DNA of 64,000 nt from Poritiphilus flavus (GTDB lineage Bacteria; Bacteroidota; Bacteroidia; Flavobacteriales; Flavobacteriaceae): contig NZ_WXYO01000007.1 in assembly GCF_009901585.1 (NCBI RefSeq), positions 372,001-436,000 of the forward strand, written 5' to 3'. Within the stretch, counting starts at the first letter, position 1; every line of letters starts with the position of its first letter. The translations under genes and the position numbers were made by a program. The notes under the pieces are model-generated. The model was not told where the DNA came from and did not search any database. It saw only the letters and a program-made list of their open reading frames with translations. Positions 9,472-18,512 of this stretch are shown here, one piece after another.

Positions 9472-11454
9472 TTATGGGTTTATTGAAACAAATCCTGGTA
9501 GAACATGTTCCGCAATGATTTGCAACATACCGTTACCGTCGTTGTTATGACCAGTGGCTACAACGATTAGATCCAGCTCGTCTATTTGAACAATATACTG
9601 GCCTCCCCCACCCTGGGCAGATGCGCTGTAATAGCTTTTATTGCCATGTTTAAGGTCTGCATTCCAAAAGAAATAGCCGTATCCCTGCTTAGATACATCT
9701 TTGCCGCCGCCAAATACATCATCGTCTCCGGTAAGTAGTATTCTGCTGGTTGCTTTAGCGATATAGTCCTCCGGAATCAGCTGTTCGCCATTCCATTTGC
9801 CTTTATTCCTGACCAGTATACCTAATTTAGCCATATCCCTGGAGGTTACGCTGGATCTCCATCCTGATGCAGGCAAGCCATATTCGGTTTCCCACTTGTA
9901 ATTTGTAATACCTAATTTATCAAAGAGTTCATTTTTGATAAAATCTTCGGCAGTACCGGGTACAACAGCCTCAATAACTTGCATCACGAAGGGTGGATTG
10001 AAGTTCCCATATTTGAATTCCTGAGACTTTGGAGTAATTGGCGCGCTATGTTCAAGAACGGCCTGAACGATCTTTTGGCCGGTTAAACTATTGTCTTCCC
10101 TGAATTCTTTCCACTTGTCTTCAGGAATGCCTAACCCACCCTGCATGGTTAAGGCTTTATTAAGAGTGATTTTTTCTACACCTTCTGGAAATTTTGAGGA
10201 ATCCAGCTCTTTGAGAAAGCTCACTACGGGCTTGTTCAGATCATCCATACTCAAATACCCCAGCTGTATAGCACGGCCTAGCAACAAACTGGTCATGGCT
10301 TTGGTAGCAGAGGCCTGAGGGTGTGCCACATTGCTGCGGCCACGTCTGAAATAGGATTCAAAGAGCAGCTTGTCTTTGTGGATAATAAGAAAGCTATCGA
10401 AGATGCTATCCTGACTTTTAGCAATCTCCCGGGCCAGCTTAAGAATCGCTGCTTTATCGCCACCATCCTTGCCCAATTCCCCTACTGAAAGTCCGTCTTT
10501 TCGGTCCTCAGGAGTTGGATTAATATATGCCTGATTTAGTAGTGGGGTTTTAGAAGCAAATTCATCAGTATTAAAGGTAGAACCGTCCTTTATTGCGGTG
10601 GATAGCCAGGCTATGCTGCGTATGGCGGTCATAGGAAAGCCGGATTCATGATTTCCTTCAATCACTTCCTTATGTATAGCCAAGCCTACATCTCTTCTTT
10701 TCCTCAGTAAGCTATAAAAATCCTCGATAGACTTAGCTGCGTCCTCTTCTAACGTGCCATAAGAAAGGAACACATTGGCATTTAAGCTATTGTTTTTATC
10801 TGTACGGGAGGCATTAAATTTAGAATAAAGTTCAGATAGATAGGGAACTTCGTTTTTTATAGATGGACTACCAATAATGTAGTTGTCAAAAGTTTGAGGT
10901 TGCGTTAACAAGATATAAGCCCCAAATTCTCCACCCAGTGAGTAACCAAAATAGGTGCGGCTGTCCGGATCTGTGCGATAGTTATTGTCTACGTATTTAA
11001 TGACATCATTCTTTATAAACTCCAGATGTTTGCTGGCTTGCCCTAGTTGATATTTGGCTTGGATCTCAGGATTGTCATGTTCCTTCATGCTGTAGTCCCG
11101 AAACCGGCTAACATGCTTTCCCCGCTCTTTTAAAAGATCTTCGTTGATGTCTAATTGCCAGGAAATACCAACCAAGATCACATCTTTTAGCATATATTCG
11201 GTAGCCGCTGATAGTACTTCTATATGCCAAATGGCATCTGTGTAATAGATAACGGGATAGGCTACGTCTGTATTCTCTGAATACCCTTCCGGCAGCTTTA
11301 TATAAAGTTCATAGTTTTTGTTTGCTTTGGTATCTTTTATTGGGATAACCTGTGTATGCGCTAATTCGAAGGTGTTGTTTGCGTTATTTTCTTGAGTAAA
11401 AGCAAGCTGTGACGAGATGGCAAAAACCAGTAGTAGTAACTTCTTTATATTCAT
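9472..11454 (-). CDS. secreted esterase - beta-lactamase-type hydrolase fusion
   Basis: A 660-residue exported protein; the ATG at 11454 precedes a good signal peptide (MNIKKLLLLVFAISSQLAFTQ), whereas longer starts would bury it. Residues about 25-280 form an alpha/beta-hydrolase esterase of the Fes/IroE-like class, with the nucleophile elbow GYSLGGEFG. Residues about 330-650 form a serine beta-lactamase-like domain with SATK (SxxK), YGN (YxN) and a Gly-rich QGGGG near the KTG position. Two hydrolases on one chain suggest sequential cleavage of an ester- and amide-bearing substrate, but none is identified. It lies 105 nt upstream of another serine hydrolase gene on the same strand. Confidence 0.8.
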   Translation of the reverse strand: MNIKKLLLLVFAISSQLAFTQENNANNTFELAHTQVIPIKDTKANKNYELYIKLPEGYSENTDVAYPVIYYTDAIWHIEVLSAATEYMLKDVILVGISWQLDINEDLLKERGKHVSRFRDYSMKEHDNPEIQAKYQLGQASKHLEFIKNDVIKYVDNNYRTDPDSRTYFGYSLGGEFGAYILLTQPQTFDNYIIGSPSIKNEVPYLSELYSKFNASRTDKNNSLNANVFLSYGTLEEDAAKSIEDFYSLLRKRRDVGLAIHKEVIEGNHESGFPMTAIRSIAWLSTAIKDGSTFNTDEFASKTPLLNQAYINPTPEDRKDGLSVGELGKDGGDKAAILKLAREIAKSQDSIFDSFLIIHKDKLLFESYFRRGRSNVAHPQASATKAMTSLLLGRAIQLGYLSMDDLNKPVVSFLKELDSSKFPEGVEKITLNKALTMQGGLGIPEDKWKEFREDNSLTGQKIVQAVLEHSAPITPKSQEFKYGNFNPPFVMQVIEAVVPGTAEDFIKNELFDKLGITNYKWETEYGLPASGWRSSVTSRDMAKLGILVRNKGKWNGEQLIPEDYIAKATSRILLTGDDDVFGGGKDVSKQGYGYFFWNADLKHGNKSYYSASAQGGGGQYIVQIDELDLIVVATGHNNDGNGMLQIIAEHVLPGFVSINP

Positions 11455-11676
11455 CTTCTCTTTTTTATATTTCCTTGATCTGATGGCTGGCAAGCCTTTG
11501 TTTCCATAAATTTTGGCTAAAACTAGCGCATAAATGTCGTCAAAATCTTTAAACAGGATCAACGGAAGAATTAAATGACAAAAGCATTTCGTCATTGATT
11601 TAAGGCTTTCGTACGGAAATTGAAGTGTCTTGAATTTCAGGATAGTATCTTTGATAGGTTTTTAACAAAAGCACTT

Positions 11677-12669
11677 ATGCTAAAAAAGTCTTTGAGGAAT
11701 ACCATACTCATAAATGTTGGCGCCTTTATATTGTTCGCCATGCTTGAAATATCAGGTAGTTGGTTATTCAAAGATCAATATGATAGTGCTTCTGCCTTTT
11801 ACCTATGGCAACTGAGCTTTGCTGTGGTCATTATGGTGGTCATATGGATCAACCATTTTATTCTTATCCCGATATTCTACGATAAGCGAAGGTATTTTCT
11901 ATATGGCATTCTGCTGATCGGTAGCATGTTTCTTGGCGCTTATTTAAAGATATACAAGTCGCCCAGCGTAGTTGGTTTTTATAAGATGTTCTTTTATCTG
12001 ATCTATACCACCGGAACGGGTATGGCTGCTTTCTTTCTGAGAAGGAATATGCTCATCCAAAGTGAGAATGCTGAGAAAGAAAAACTGCAAAAAGAGATGG
12101 AGCTCAATTACCTGAAGGAGCAGGTAAATCCGCATTTTCTATTTAATTCGCTAAACAGCATATACTCACTTTCCAGGCAGAAATCCCCCGAAACTCCTGA
12201 GGTTGTCATGCAGCTATCAGAGTTAATGCGATATCAGTTAGAGAGTTCTAAAAAAGACAGTGTTTTATTAAAAGAGGAGCTTGAGTTTTTGGAAAATTAC
12301 CTTTTACTGGAAGAAAAAAGGCTGAGTAAACGCTGTAAAGTTGAATTTTTAATAGAAGGAGCGCTAATGGGTTTAAGGATCTCCCCCATGTTACTGATCC
12401 CCTTCGTAGAAAACGCCCTTAAGCACGGCGCCCAAAGTACCAATGAAGAGAGTACTATTGATATTTCTGCTGCTGTAAAGAATAACACCCTTCATTTTTC
12501 TGTAGTGAATTCCAAGCCTTCCACGGTTGTTGAATCTGAAAGAAAGGGGCTGGGGCTTGAAAACGTAAAAAGGCGTTTAAACCTGTTATATCCCAATGCT
12601 CATGAATTGGAAATTGAGGATAAGGAAAAAGAATATCGCGTAAATTTAGCTATTGATTTAACCGTTTAG
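11677..12669 (+). CDS. LytS-type sensor histidine kinase
   Basis: A 330-residue kinase from the ATG at 11677 (MLKKSLRNT). It has four N-terminal membrane helices (about residues 8-125), a short coiled coil (EKEKLQKEMELNYLKEQ), then the His_kinase box VNPHFLFNSLN with the phospho-accepting His, and a HATPase domain with the N box LLIPFVENALKHG and GLGLENVKRRL. It lacks a PAS or other ligand domain, so sensing is probably by the membrane helices. The response regulator gene follows 12 nt downstream, a standard LytS/LytTR pair. It is divergent from the esterase fusion gene, so that gene may be a target (inference). Confidence 0.9.
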   Translation: MLKKSLRNTILINVGAFILFAMLEISGSWLFKDQYDSASAFYLWQLSFAVVIMVVIWINHFILIPIFYDKRRYFLYGILLIGSMFLGAYLKIYKSPSVVGFYKMFFYLIYTTGTGMAAFFLRRNMLIQSENAEKEKLQKEMELNYLKEQVNPHFLFNSLNSIYSLSRQKSPETPEVVMQLSELMRYQLESSKKDSVLLKEELEFLENYLLLEEKRLSKRCKVEFLIEGALMGLRISPMLLIPFVENALKHGAQSTNEESTIDISAAVKNNTLHFSVVNSKPSTVVESERKGLGLENVKRRLNLLYPNAHELEIEDKEKEYRVNLAIDLTV

Positions 12670-12681
12670 ACCATAGAGTTG

Positions 12682-13377
12682 ATGCTAAAAATTGCCATCA
12701 TAGATGATGAAGAACTGGCTCGTAAAGTCCTAGAAGACTATTGTTCTAAAATAGACAACTTTGAACTGGTCTTGAGCACTGGCAACCCATTGGAATTCAT
12801 CAATTTCACTCAGCAAAACGAAGTTGATCTCATCTTTCTGGATATACAAATGCCAGAACTCAATGGTATGGAAATTTTGCGTTCGCTAATACATCCACCA
12901 AAGGTTATTTTAACTACAGCTTATTCTGAGTATGCCTTGGAAAGCTATAATTACGATGTGGTAGATTATTTGCTGAAACCCATTAAAATTGAACGCTTTT
13001 TAAAGGCGATTAACAAGGTTGCAGCATCAAAAATTACACCAACAGAAAAAGATAATGGGAATGAAGGGCTGCAAATAAAGCACGATGGTGTCCCGGTCAA
13101 TATCCCTTTTAAATCCATCCAGTACATCCAGAGTTTCGGGAATTATTTGAAAATATTCACCGATTCCAGAATGTACCTTATCACAGAAACGCTAATTAAC
13201 ATCAGCACCCTGTTATCCGAAAATTTCCAGCGCACCCACAAATCCTATATTGCCAATCTGGACAGGGTTTCCAAGGCAAGCAAAACCCATTTGCTCATTG
13301 AAAACAACAAAGTCCCGGTTAGTGCAACCTTTAAGGTTTTGGTTTTTAAGAAGTTGGAGGGGTTAACTAAACTATGA
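12682..13377 (+). CDS. LytTR-family response regulator
   Basis: A 231-residue two-domain regulator from the ATG at 12682. The receiver domain (about 1-120) has the acidic pair DDEE, the phosphorylated Asp in FLDIQMPELNG, the Thr in LTTAYSEYAL and the Lys in DYLLKPI. The LytTR DNA-binding domain (about 130-230) carries IQYIQSFGNYLKI and RTHKSYIANL. It is translated directly after its kinase. Family assignment is secure; targets are unknown. Confidence 0.92.
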   Translation: MLKIAIIDDEELARKVLEDYCSKIDNFELVLSTGNPLEFINFTQQNEVDLIFLDIQMPELNGMEILRSLIHPPKVILTTAYSEYALESYNYDVVDYLLKPIKIERFLKAINKVAASKITPTEKDNGNEGLQIKHDGVPVNIPFKSIQYIQSFGNYLKIFTDSRMYLITETLINISTLLSENFQRTHKSYIANLDRVSKASKTHLLIENNKVPVSATFKVLVFKKLEGLTKL

Positions 13378-13515
13378 AGTACTAAATTCTATTTTAAATT
13401 GTTGGTGATACGCTCCTATCCTTCTTTGCAAAAGGCTGTCGTTGGCTGGTATTTTCTTCAAATCAAACGACTTCATTATTTTAGGTTTGATCGATAGAAT
13501 AGTGAAATTTACTTC

Positions 13516-14163
13516 CTAACTACTTACGTTTGCTAACCTTCTCACCGTTTTTACGAAACTATCTCCGAATTGGACCGCACGGTATTGACTTAAAAACATC
13601 AAACCTGACAGAATTGATCCTAGAATCCACTTGTCATTATAAAAACTCAATATTGATGCGATTAATGAAGCGGTATAAATAGATTTAAATAGATCGTTCA
13701 ATGCATACCAATAATTTGCAGAATCAAAATCATCTTTAATTTGCAACCTAGCACAGTCTTCCCAGAAATGCTCAACATTATTCCATGTACCATTTTCATT
13801 AATTTCTTTGATTACCGCATTTACGACCTTCACTCGATACATAAAAAAATGAAGTATTATTCTCATCCATTCGATTAATCGAAACCTCCTTAATCGATTT
13901 TTATTTAGAAATTCATGAAATTCCTTGTAAACCTTTAGTGATAAAAATCCTACTCCATGTAAAATGTGGCCAAGAATATAAACTAATGGAACCAGTATTA
14001 TCCCCAACAGAGTAGCAAATCCATCTAAGAATTCATAATTCTTGAAAAAGTCACTGACTATTTTCAAGATTAAATCAAAATATACTACATCCATCAGAAG
14101 TACAAAAAATGACCCTGATGAAAAATAAACAAGAAAATCTCTAAGTGTGAATCTGGCAGTCAT
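13516..14163 (-). CDS. membrane protein at the end of the putative defence operon
   Basis: A 215-residue protein with two N-terminal membrane segments (about residues 12-35 and 48-72), a basic cytoplasmic-looking middle (KNRLRRFRLIEW), and two further segments near 158-200. I recognise no family. It lies 139 nt downstream of the methylase gene on the same strand, with similar AT-rich codon use. It may be the last gene of that cluster or an independent neighbour. Membrane proteins with a soluble middle domain often act as effectors in phage defence, but that is only an analogy. Confidence 0.6.
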   Translation of the reverse strand: MTARFTLRDFLVYFSSGSFFVLLMDVVYFDLILKIVSDFFKNYEFLDGFATLLGIILVPLVYILGHILHGVGFLSLKVYKEFHEFLNKNRLRRFRLIEWMRIILHFFMYRVKVVNAVIKEINENGTWNNVEHFWEDCARLQIKDDFDSANYWYALNDLFKSIYTASLIASILSFYNDKWILGSILSGLMFLSQYRAVQFGDSFVKTVRRLANVSS

Positions 14164-14302
14164 ATGGAACTAGTGTCTGGGATTGGTAGTAGCATAATAT
14201 ACTAGAATTGGGTGCACATCTCCTTCCATATATTTTGGTTTAACAGGAGCCACAATTCTTTCATCGGCTTTTAGTCCTGGGTTCAATTATCATTGACATG
14301 GT

Positions 14303-15220
14303 CTACCTTTCAGGATTCAGTTTGTTATTCTCTATTTCTTTATCACTGAGAATTATAGGTGCTTTTGTTTTGTTCATGGATTTAGTAAAATGTTCATTCA
14401 TCCATAAAACTTCTGTTCTTTTTTTTGATTGGCCATTTGCACCTTGGGTGGTAACTTCAAACTCCTTCATAGTCCAACCTTTCTTTTCTGTTAATAGTTC
14501 CGCATACAGCTCATTTGAATAACCACTTAAAAAAATCATAGATTTGGATCTGCAGGCCACGTTTAACAAGTCCAAGTGAAAGTTAGGATCATTTGCCTCA
14601 TTTTGGTAACCATTAATTCTATCTGCCAAATAAGGAGGATCTAAATAAATAAGAGTTGCAGGACGATTGACAAATCTTTCCATTAGCTTTTTAGCATCCT
14701 TTTGTTCTATTCTGATGTTCTTAAGCCTTTCAACAACCTTATCTAGCCTCTCAGGCAAATTATTCCAACGGTTTACCCTTGCTTCTCTCTCATTTCGAAC
14801 GTAAGAATCCGAATATGAAAAGCCTCCCTTACTTGAGCCAAAGGAACCATTTATTGCCATCATAGCTTTAACCAAAAACTGACGAGCTTTTTCCAAATCA
14901 TTTAACTTTTCGTTGCTTTCTCTTGCCAAAATTAACTCTACTTCGGCGTACGGGGTCAATTCCACTTGTTTTTTAAGCCTTTTGGAATTATTACGTAGTT
15001 GCCTAAAAAGATTAACTATTTCACCGTCAATATCATTTATAATTTCAATTGGTGCCGGGGGTTTTGCCAAGGTAACGGCAGCGGAACCACAAAAAGCATC
15101 AACCCAACAATTGTGGGGCGGTAAGTCCTTACAAAGTTCAATGGCTAGTTTGTTTTTTGAACCAAAGTATCCAAATGGAGGACGAATTTTTTTATATGTC
15201 TTTTTAGTTTTAGTGCTCAA
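14303..15220 (-). CDS. D12-class DNA adenine N6-methyltransferase
   Basis: A 305-residue Dam-like D12 methylase. The N-terminal FGYFGSKNKLA (about 16-26) and DAFCGSAAV (41-49) form the AdoMet pocket, and the catalytic DPPY is at 194-197 within LIYLDPPY. The alpha-class order (FxGxK before DPPY) is kept, so it should methylate adenine N6; the recognition sequence is unknown. The only available start is a TTG at 15220, since a stop lies two codons upstream. It follows the helicase gene by 10 nt in a four-gene operon. No restriction nuclease is next to it, so it probably provides self-marking for that operon (inference). Confidence 0.9.
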   Translation of the reverse strand: MSTKTKKTYKKIRPPFGYFGSKNKLAIELCKDLPPHNCWVDAFCGSAAVTLAKPPAPIEIINDIDGEIVNLFRQLRNNSKRLKKQVELTPYAEVELILARESNEKLNDLEKARQFLVKAMMAINGSFGSSKGGFSYSDSYVRNEREARVNRWNNLPERLDKVVERLKNIRIEQKDAKKLMERFVNRPATLIYLDPPYLADRINGYQNEANDPNFHLDLLNVACRSKSMIFLSGYSNELYAELLTEKKGWTMKEFEVTTQGANGQSKKRTEVLWMNEHFTKSMNKTKAPIILSDKEIENNKLNPER

Positions 15221-15230
15221 TTTCTATATT

Positions 15231-17111
15231 TTAAAATAATCTATTGTAAGCTTCCAAATCTTCATCCCCTGTAGTCATGTCAAGTGAATAAATTCCAAAT
15301 TCCTCTTCAATTATGCTATACATTTTTTCTGCTTTACGATTAAGGTTGTCAAAAATATCTATATCAATAGTACTTCTGTATTGCAAAAAGTAATAATTAG
15401 ATTTTTTTAATTCTGAGCCACCGACTCTATGAATCCTATCCAATGACTGTAGATATTGAGCACAGTTATAAGATAAGTCATAATAAATGGCGTCTTGACA
15501 AGTCTTATGTAAAGAGATTGATTCAGCACAAGCCGCCGGATTTGCTATTAATATATCTAAACCGCTATTCTCATCAACGAACTCATTTCTGATTTGTTCT
15601 CTACTATTTACTATTGTCTCCGACTCTTTTTCTATTGGGGTGCCGCCGTAAATAATTTTACATCTCATCGAGTTACTTAAAAGATGTTTTTCTATAAGCC
15701 TTAAAGTGCCAATAAAGTTAGACCATATGACAACCTTCTTTCTATCCCTTTGAAATCCTTTTACTAAATCAATAAGTTTTAAGATTTTGGCCGGAATCTC
15801 AATATTTTCATATTGAAATACAATTTGCTTTAGTTCCGACCTATCTTCCAAAATGTCTTCTTCATAGTCTTCAATTGATGAACTAATTAAGGCTGTGTTA
15901 GATGCCGCCTGCCTTAGCCGTATCATCCTTCCTCTATATAATTTTGAGACAAATTCAATGTTATCTATGTAGTCGGTTCTAGAATAGTCTTCAATTCTAT
16001 TCTTTATGGCCTTATAAATCTTTCTTTCATACGGATTCATATCCACCATTATTGGAGGAAAAAAGACTTGTTCTTCTAGTCCTAATTCGGATTTTCTTAC
16101 CCTATAGAAAAGCGGATTAATTTTATCTTTTATGATTGCCCCTGCTTCTTCATATAGACCGTTATTTTCTAAATTTTGAATTCTAATTTTTGCATCTTCA
16201 TCAATAGGACTTTTGTAAGGCCATAAAAAATCAAAAAGATTAAAAGAGTCCATAAAACTTTTAGGCATTGGTGTACCTGTCAACACACAACGATATTTAG
16301 TTAATGAGCTTAAGCTTAAAACAGCATTGGCCCATTGGCCTTCTATTCTCTTGATGTAATGGGCCTCATCAATCACTAAAAAGACATCTATTCCGTTTTG
16401 GTCGAACAAATGTTTAACATTGTCTAGGTCAAATAAAAGAGTTTGAAAGGATGTCAAATATAACTCTGAACTATTCTCTGTCGTATCGAAATAATTTAAT
16501 TGTCGCTTTTCCCTTGATCCTCCGGCTAATACTTTTGAATCTGGAACTTTACCCAAAACCATTTCAAACTCTGATCGCCAAGGTCCGAAACTTGCTAATG
16601 GACCAACAACAAATAATGTATTGACCTTGCCTTCATCCTTTAGTTTAGCGTATACACTAAGCACTACAGATGTTTTGCCACTACCGGGTACAGAAAAATT
16701 TGCGCCGTTCTTTATTATATAAAGATGATATGCCGCCTTTACTTGATGAGCTTTCAAAGGCCTTAACAATATTCCAGACAATGATTGAATAAACATATGG
16801 TATTCTTCAACATCAAAAGAACCATTTTTGAAATTTAGAGCTCGCTCTTTTAATATTCTAAAATCTTTGTCATGCTCTTTGTGTTCATCAACTATATTCA
16901 AACACTTTGGACATAGCTCATAAATGATATTTTCATTATCCAAATAATCCGTTATTTCAACTATTAAACTGTGATTGTCCTTACCACTAGAAACATAGTC
17001 TCCGTCGCCGTTTCTGAAAAAGCCCATATACTCGATATTACCTAGTTGATGACCTTCTAATTCAATAAAATCCTGGATGACGACGATATTTGAACAAATT
17101 GAAATTTTCAC
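15231..17111 (-). CDS. SNF2-type DEAH helicase/translocase
   Basis: A 626-residue superfamily 2 ATPase. The N-terminal about 110 residues include a CPKC motif (67-70) that could bind metal with nearby His residues. A Q-motif-like KAHQVKAA is at 120-127, Walker A VPGSGKTS at 141-148, and Walker B/DEAH VIDEAH at 246-251. Motif III-like TGTPMP follows, and the C-terminal helicase lobe ends with motif VI SLDRIHRVGG near residue 560. Start is GTG at 17111, 4 nt after the ParB-like gene. There is no fused nuclease. It is likely the DNA-scanning motor of the operon. Confidence 0.88.
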   Translation of the reverse strand: MKISICSNIVVIQDFIELEGHQLGNIEYMGFFRNGDGDYVSSGKDNHSLIVEITDYLDNENIIYELCPKCLNIVDEHKEHDKDFRILKERALNFKNGSFDVEEYHMFIQSLSGILLRPLKAHQVKAAYHLYIIKNGANFSVPGSGKTSVVLSVYAKLKDEGKVNTLFVVGPLASFGPWRSEFEMVLGKVPDSKVLAGGSREKRQLNYFDTTENSSELYLTSFQTLLFDLDNVKHLFDQNGIDVFLVIDEAHYIKRIEGQWANAVLSLSSLTKYRCVLTGTPMPKSFMDSFNLFDFLWPYKSPIDEDAKIRIQNLENNGLYEEAGAIIKDKINPLFYRVRKSELGLEEQVFFPPIMVDMNPYERKIYKAIKNRIEDYSRTDYIDNIEFVSKLYRGRMIRLRQAASNTALISSSIEDYEEDILEDRSELKQIVFQYENIEIPAKILKLIDLVKGFQRDRKKVVIWSNFIGTLRLIEKHLLSNSMRCKIIYGGTPIEKESETIVNSREQIRNEFVDENSGLDILIANPAACAESISLHKTCQDAIYYDLSYNCAQYLQSLDRIHRVGGSELKKSNYYFLQYRSTIDIDIFDNLNRKAEKMYSIIEEEFGIYSLDMTTGDEDLEAYNRLF

Positions 17112-17115
17112 AATA

Positions 17116-18495
17116 CTATTTATGATTTTTCATAAGAGAATAAATCTCCTTTTTTATTTCATCTGCTTTTTGAGCTACCTGTTCGGCCATTCTTAAACTA
17201 GGTTTAAGTTTTGCCTTTCCTATAGCTTGTAAGTTCATATTTTCATGATTAAGCTTTGCAAGAGCAGCTTTAAGTAATTCAAAAGGTGTTTCACTTTCCT
17301 TTTTTCCTAAATAAATGTTATAGGATTTTCTTACTCTATGAACTATATCCTCTTCATTCTTTCTATACCATTGCAAATCTTTAATAACTGCATCTTTTGC
17401 ATCTTTTGTTGTCTCACCATAGGACTTCAATTTTATCTCATCCCTTAATCTTAGTAATTCCTCTTTTGAACTTGGATTATTAAGAAGTTTAGGAATTAGT
17501 CGCATTAATTCATGCGATTTCTTATCAACTCCTTGAATCTTTTGTGACCTTATCAGTTTAAAGGCAACATCTTCCACATCTCCTCTTTCACTTTTAGAAA
17601 TTCCTAATTTGTGTAGACGTTGTGGATCTCTCAAGTACTTGTCAATACTTTTGTAATAATCTATAAATGCCTGCCATTGACCTTTGTTTGAGCCCTTAGC
17701 CGTTGCGATAGTATTATATAACCCATTTCGACCCAATCTATCAAGATATTTGTCTATACATTCCAGTGGTTTTAAAAAATCTTCTTCAATCTGCCTAATT
17801 TTCTTCCTTTTCTCCGTTGTAGAAAGCATATTAAAGGTTGCATCATAAGACAGCTGTTCTTCGATTGACATTCCATTATCTAATTTTCTTCTAATGGAGA
17901 TCGCCTTATCAAAATTGGTATATTCTGACTTGCCGTGAGTGTGGAACTGGTAAGCACTTTCAATTTGCTCAATTTCATAGTACGTAGGAGGAGTCTCATC
18001 ATCTTCATTCTTCTTTCTACCTGGAAGAACTACCACTTCCATTGTTCTATATCTGGACTCAGAGGGATATTCTATTGACAATAATTCTAGTGCCATTTTT
18101 CTCCTATTGCCATTGATAAGAAATCCATCACAAGTAATTACAGCAGGTTCATCTTGTCCCCTATCCACAATTGTTCTTTTCAATTCTTTTGTTCTTTCAA
18201 CGTCCTTTGCTCTTAAAAACCCTCTTATAATTTCCTGACCAAAATCAGTTGCTTCCACAAGTTTACCTTTCTTATGTTCATATGAATGAATGTCAGAAGC
18301 AATTCTTCCGTTATCTTTTCGAAATTTTAAATATATCGTAGGTATAGAATATACTTGTCTTTCAATATTTCTTCTCCTATCATCTCTAAAATATATTGGT
18401 CTAGTTTTACCTCTAACTTTAGTTTTGTTTTCTTCAATTTCCTTCACCAAAGAATCGATTATTACTCTTGGTTTATTTGCATCAATATTTTCCAT
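17116..18495 (-). CDS. ParB/Srx-like protein
   Basis: A 459-residue protein. Residues about 80-140 resemble the ParB/sulfiredoxin fold, best seen in RGQDEPAVITCDG followed by INGNRRKMAL at 127-136, corresponding to the GxRR nucleotide-binding motif of ParB-family proteins. The remaining about 300 residues are helical, charged and unrecognised. Chromosomal ParB proteins bind CTP, and ParB-like domains also occur linked to DNA methylases on mobile elements, so a DNA or nucleotide role is likely. It sits between the nucleosidase-like and helicase genes with 17 and 4 nt gaps. Fold assignment is moderate; function is not established. Confidence 0.65.
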   Translation of the reverse strand: MENIDANKPRVIIDSLVKEIEENKTKVRGKTRPIYFRDDRRRNIERQVYSIPTIYLKFRKDNGRIASDIHSYEHKKGKLVEATDFGQEIIRGFLRAKDVERTKELKRTIVDRGQDEPAVITCDGFLINGNRRKMALELLSIEYPSESRYRTMEVVVLPGRKKNEDDETPPTYYEIEQIESAYQFHTHGKSEYTNFDKAISIRRKLDNGMSIEEQLSYDATFNMLSTTEKRKKIRQIEEDFLKPLECIDKYLDRLGRNGLYNTIATAKGSNKGQWQAFIDYYKSIDKYLRDPQRLHKLGISKSERGDVEDVAFKLIRSQKIQGVDKKSHELMRLIPKLLNNPSSKEELLRLRDEIKLKSYGETTKDAKDAVIKDLQWYRKNEEDIVHRVRKSYNIYLGKKESETPFELLKAALAKLNHENMNLQAIGKAKLKPSLRMAEQVAQKADEIKKEIYSLMKNHK

Positions 18496-18512
18496 AATCT
18501 ATTTTTCTAGAT

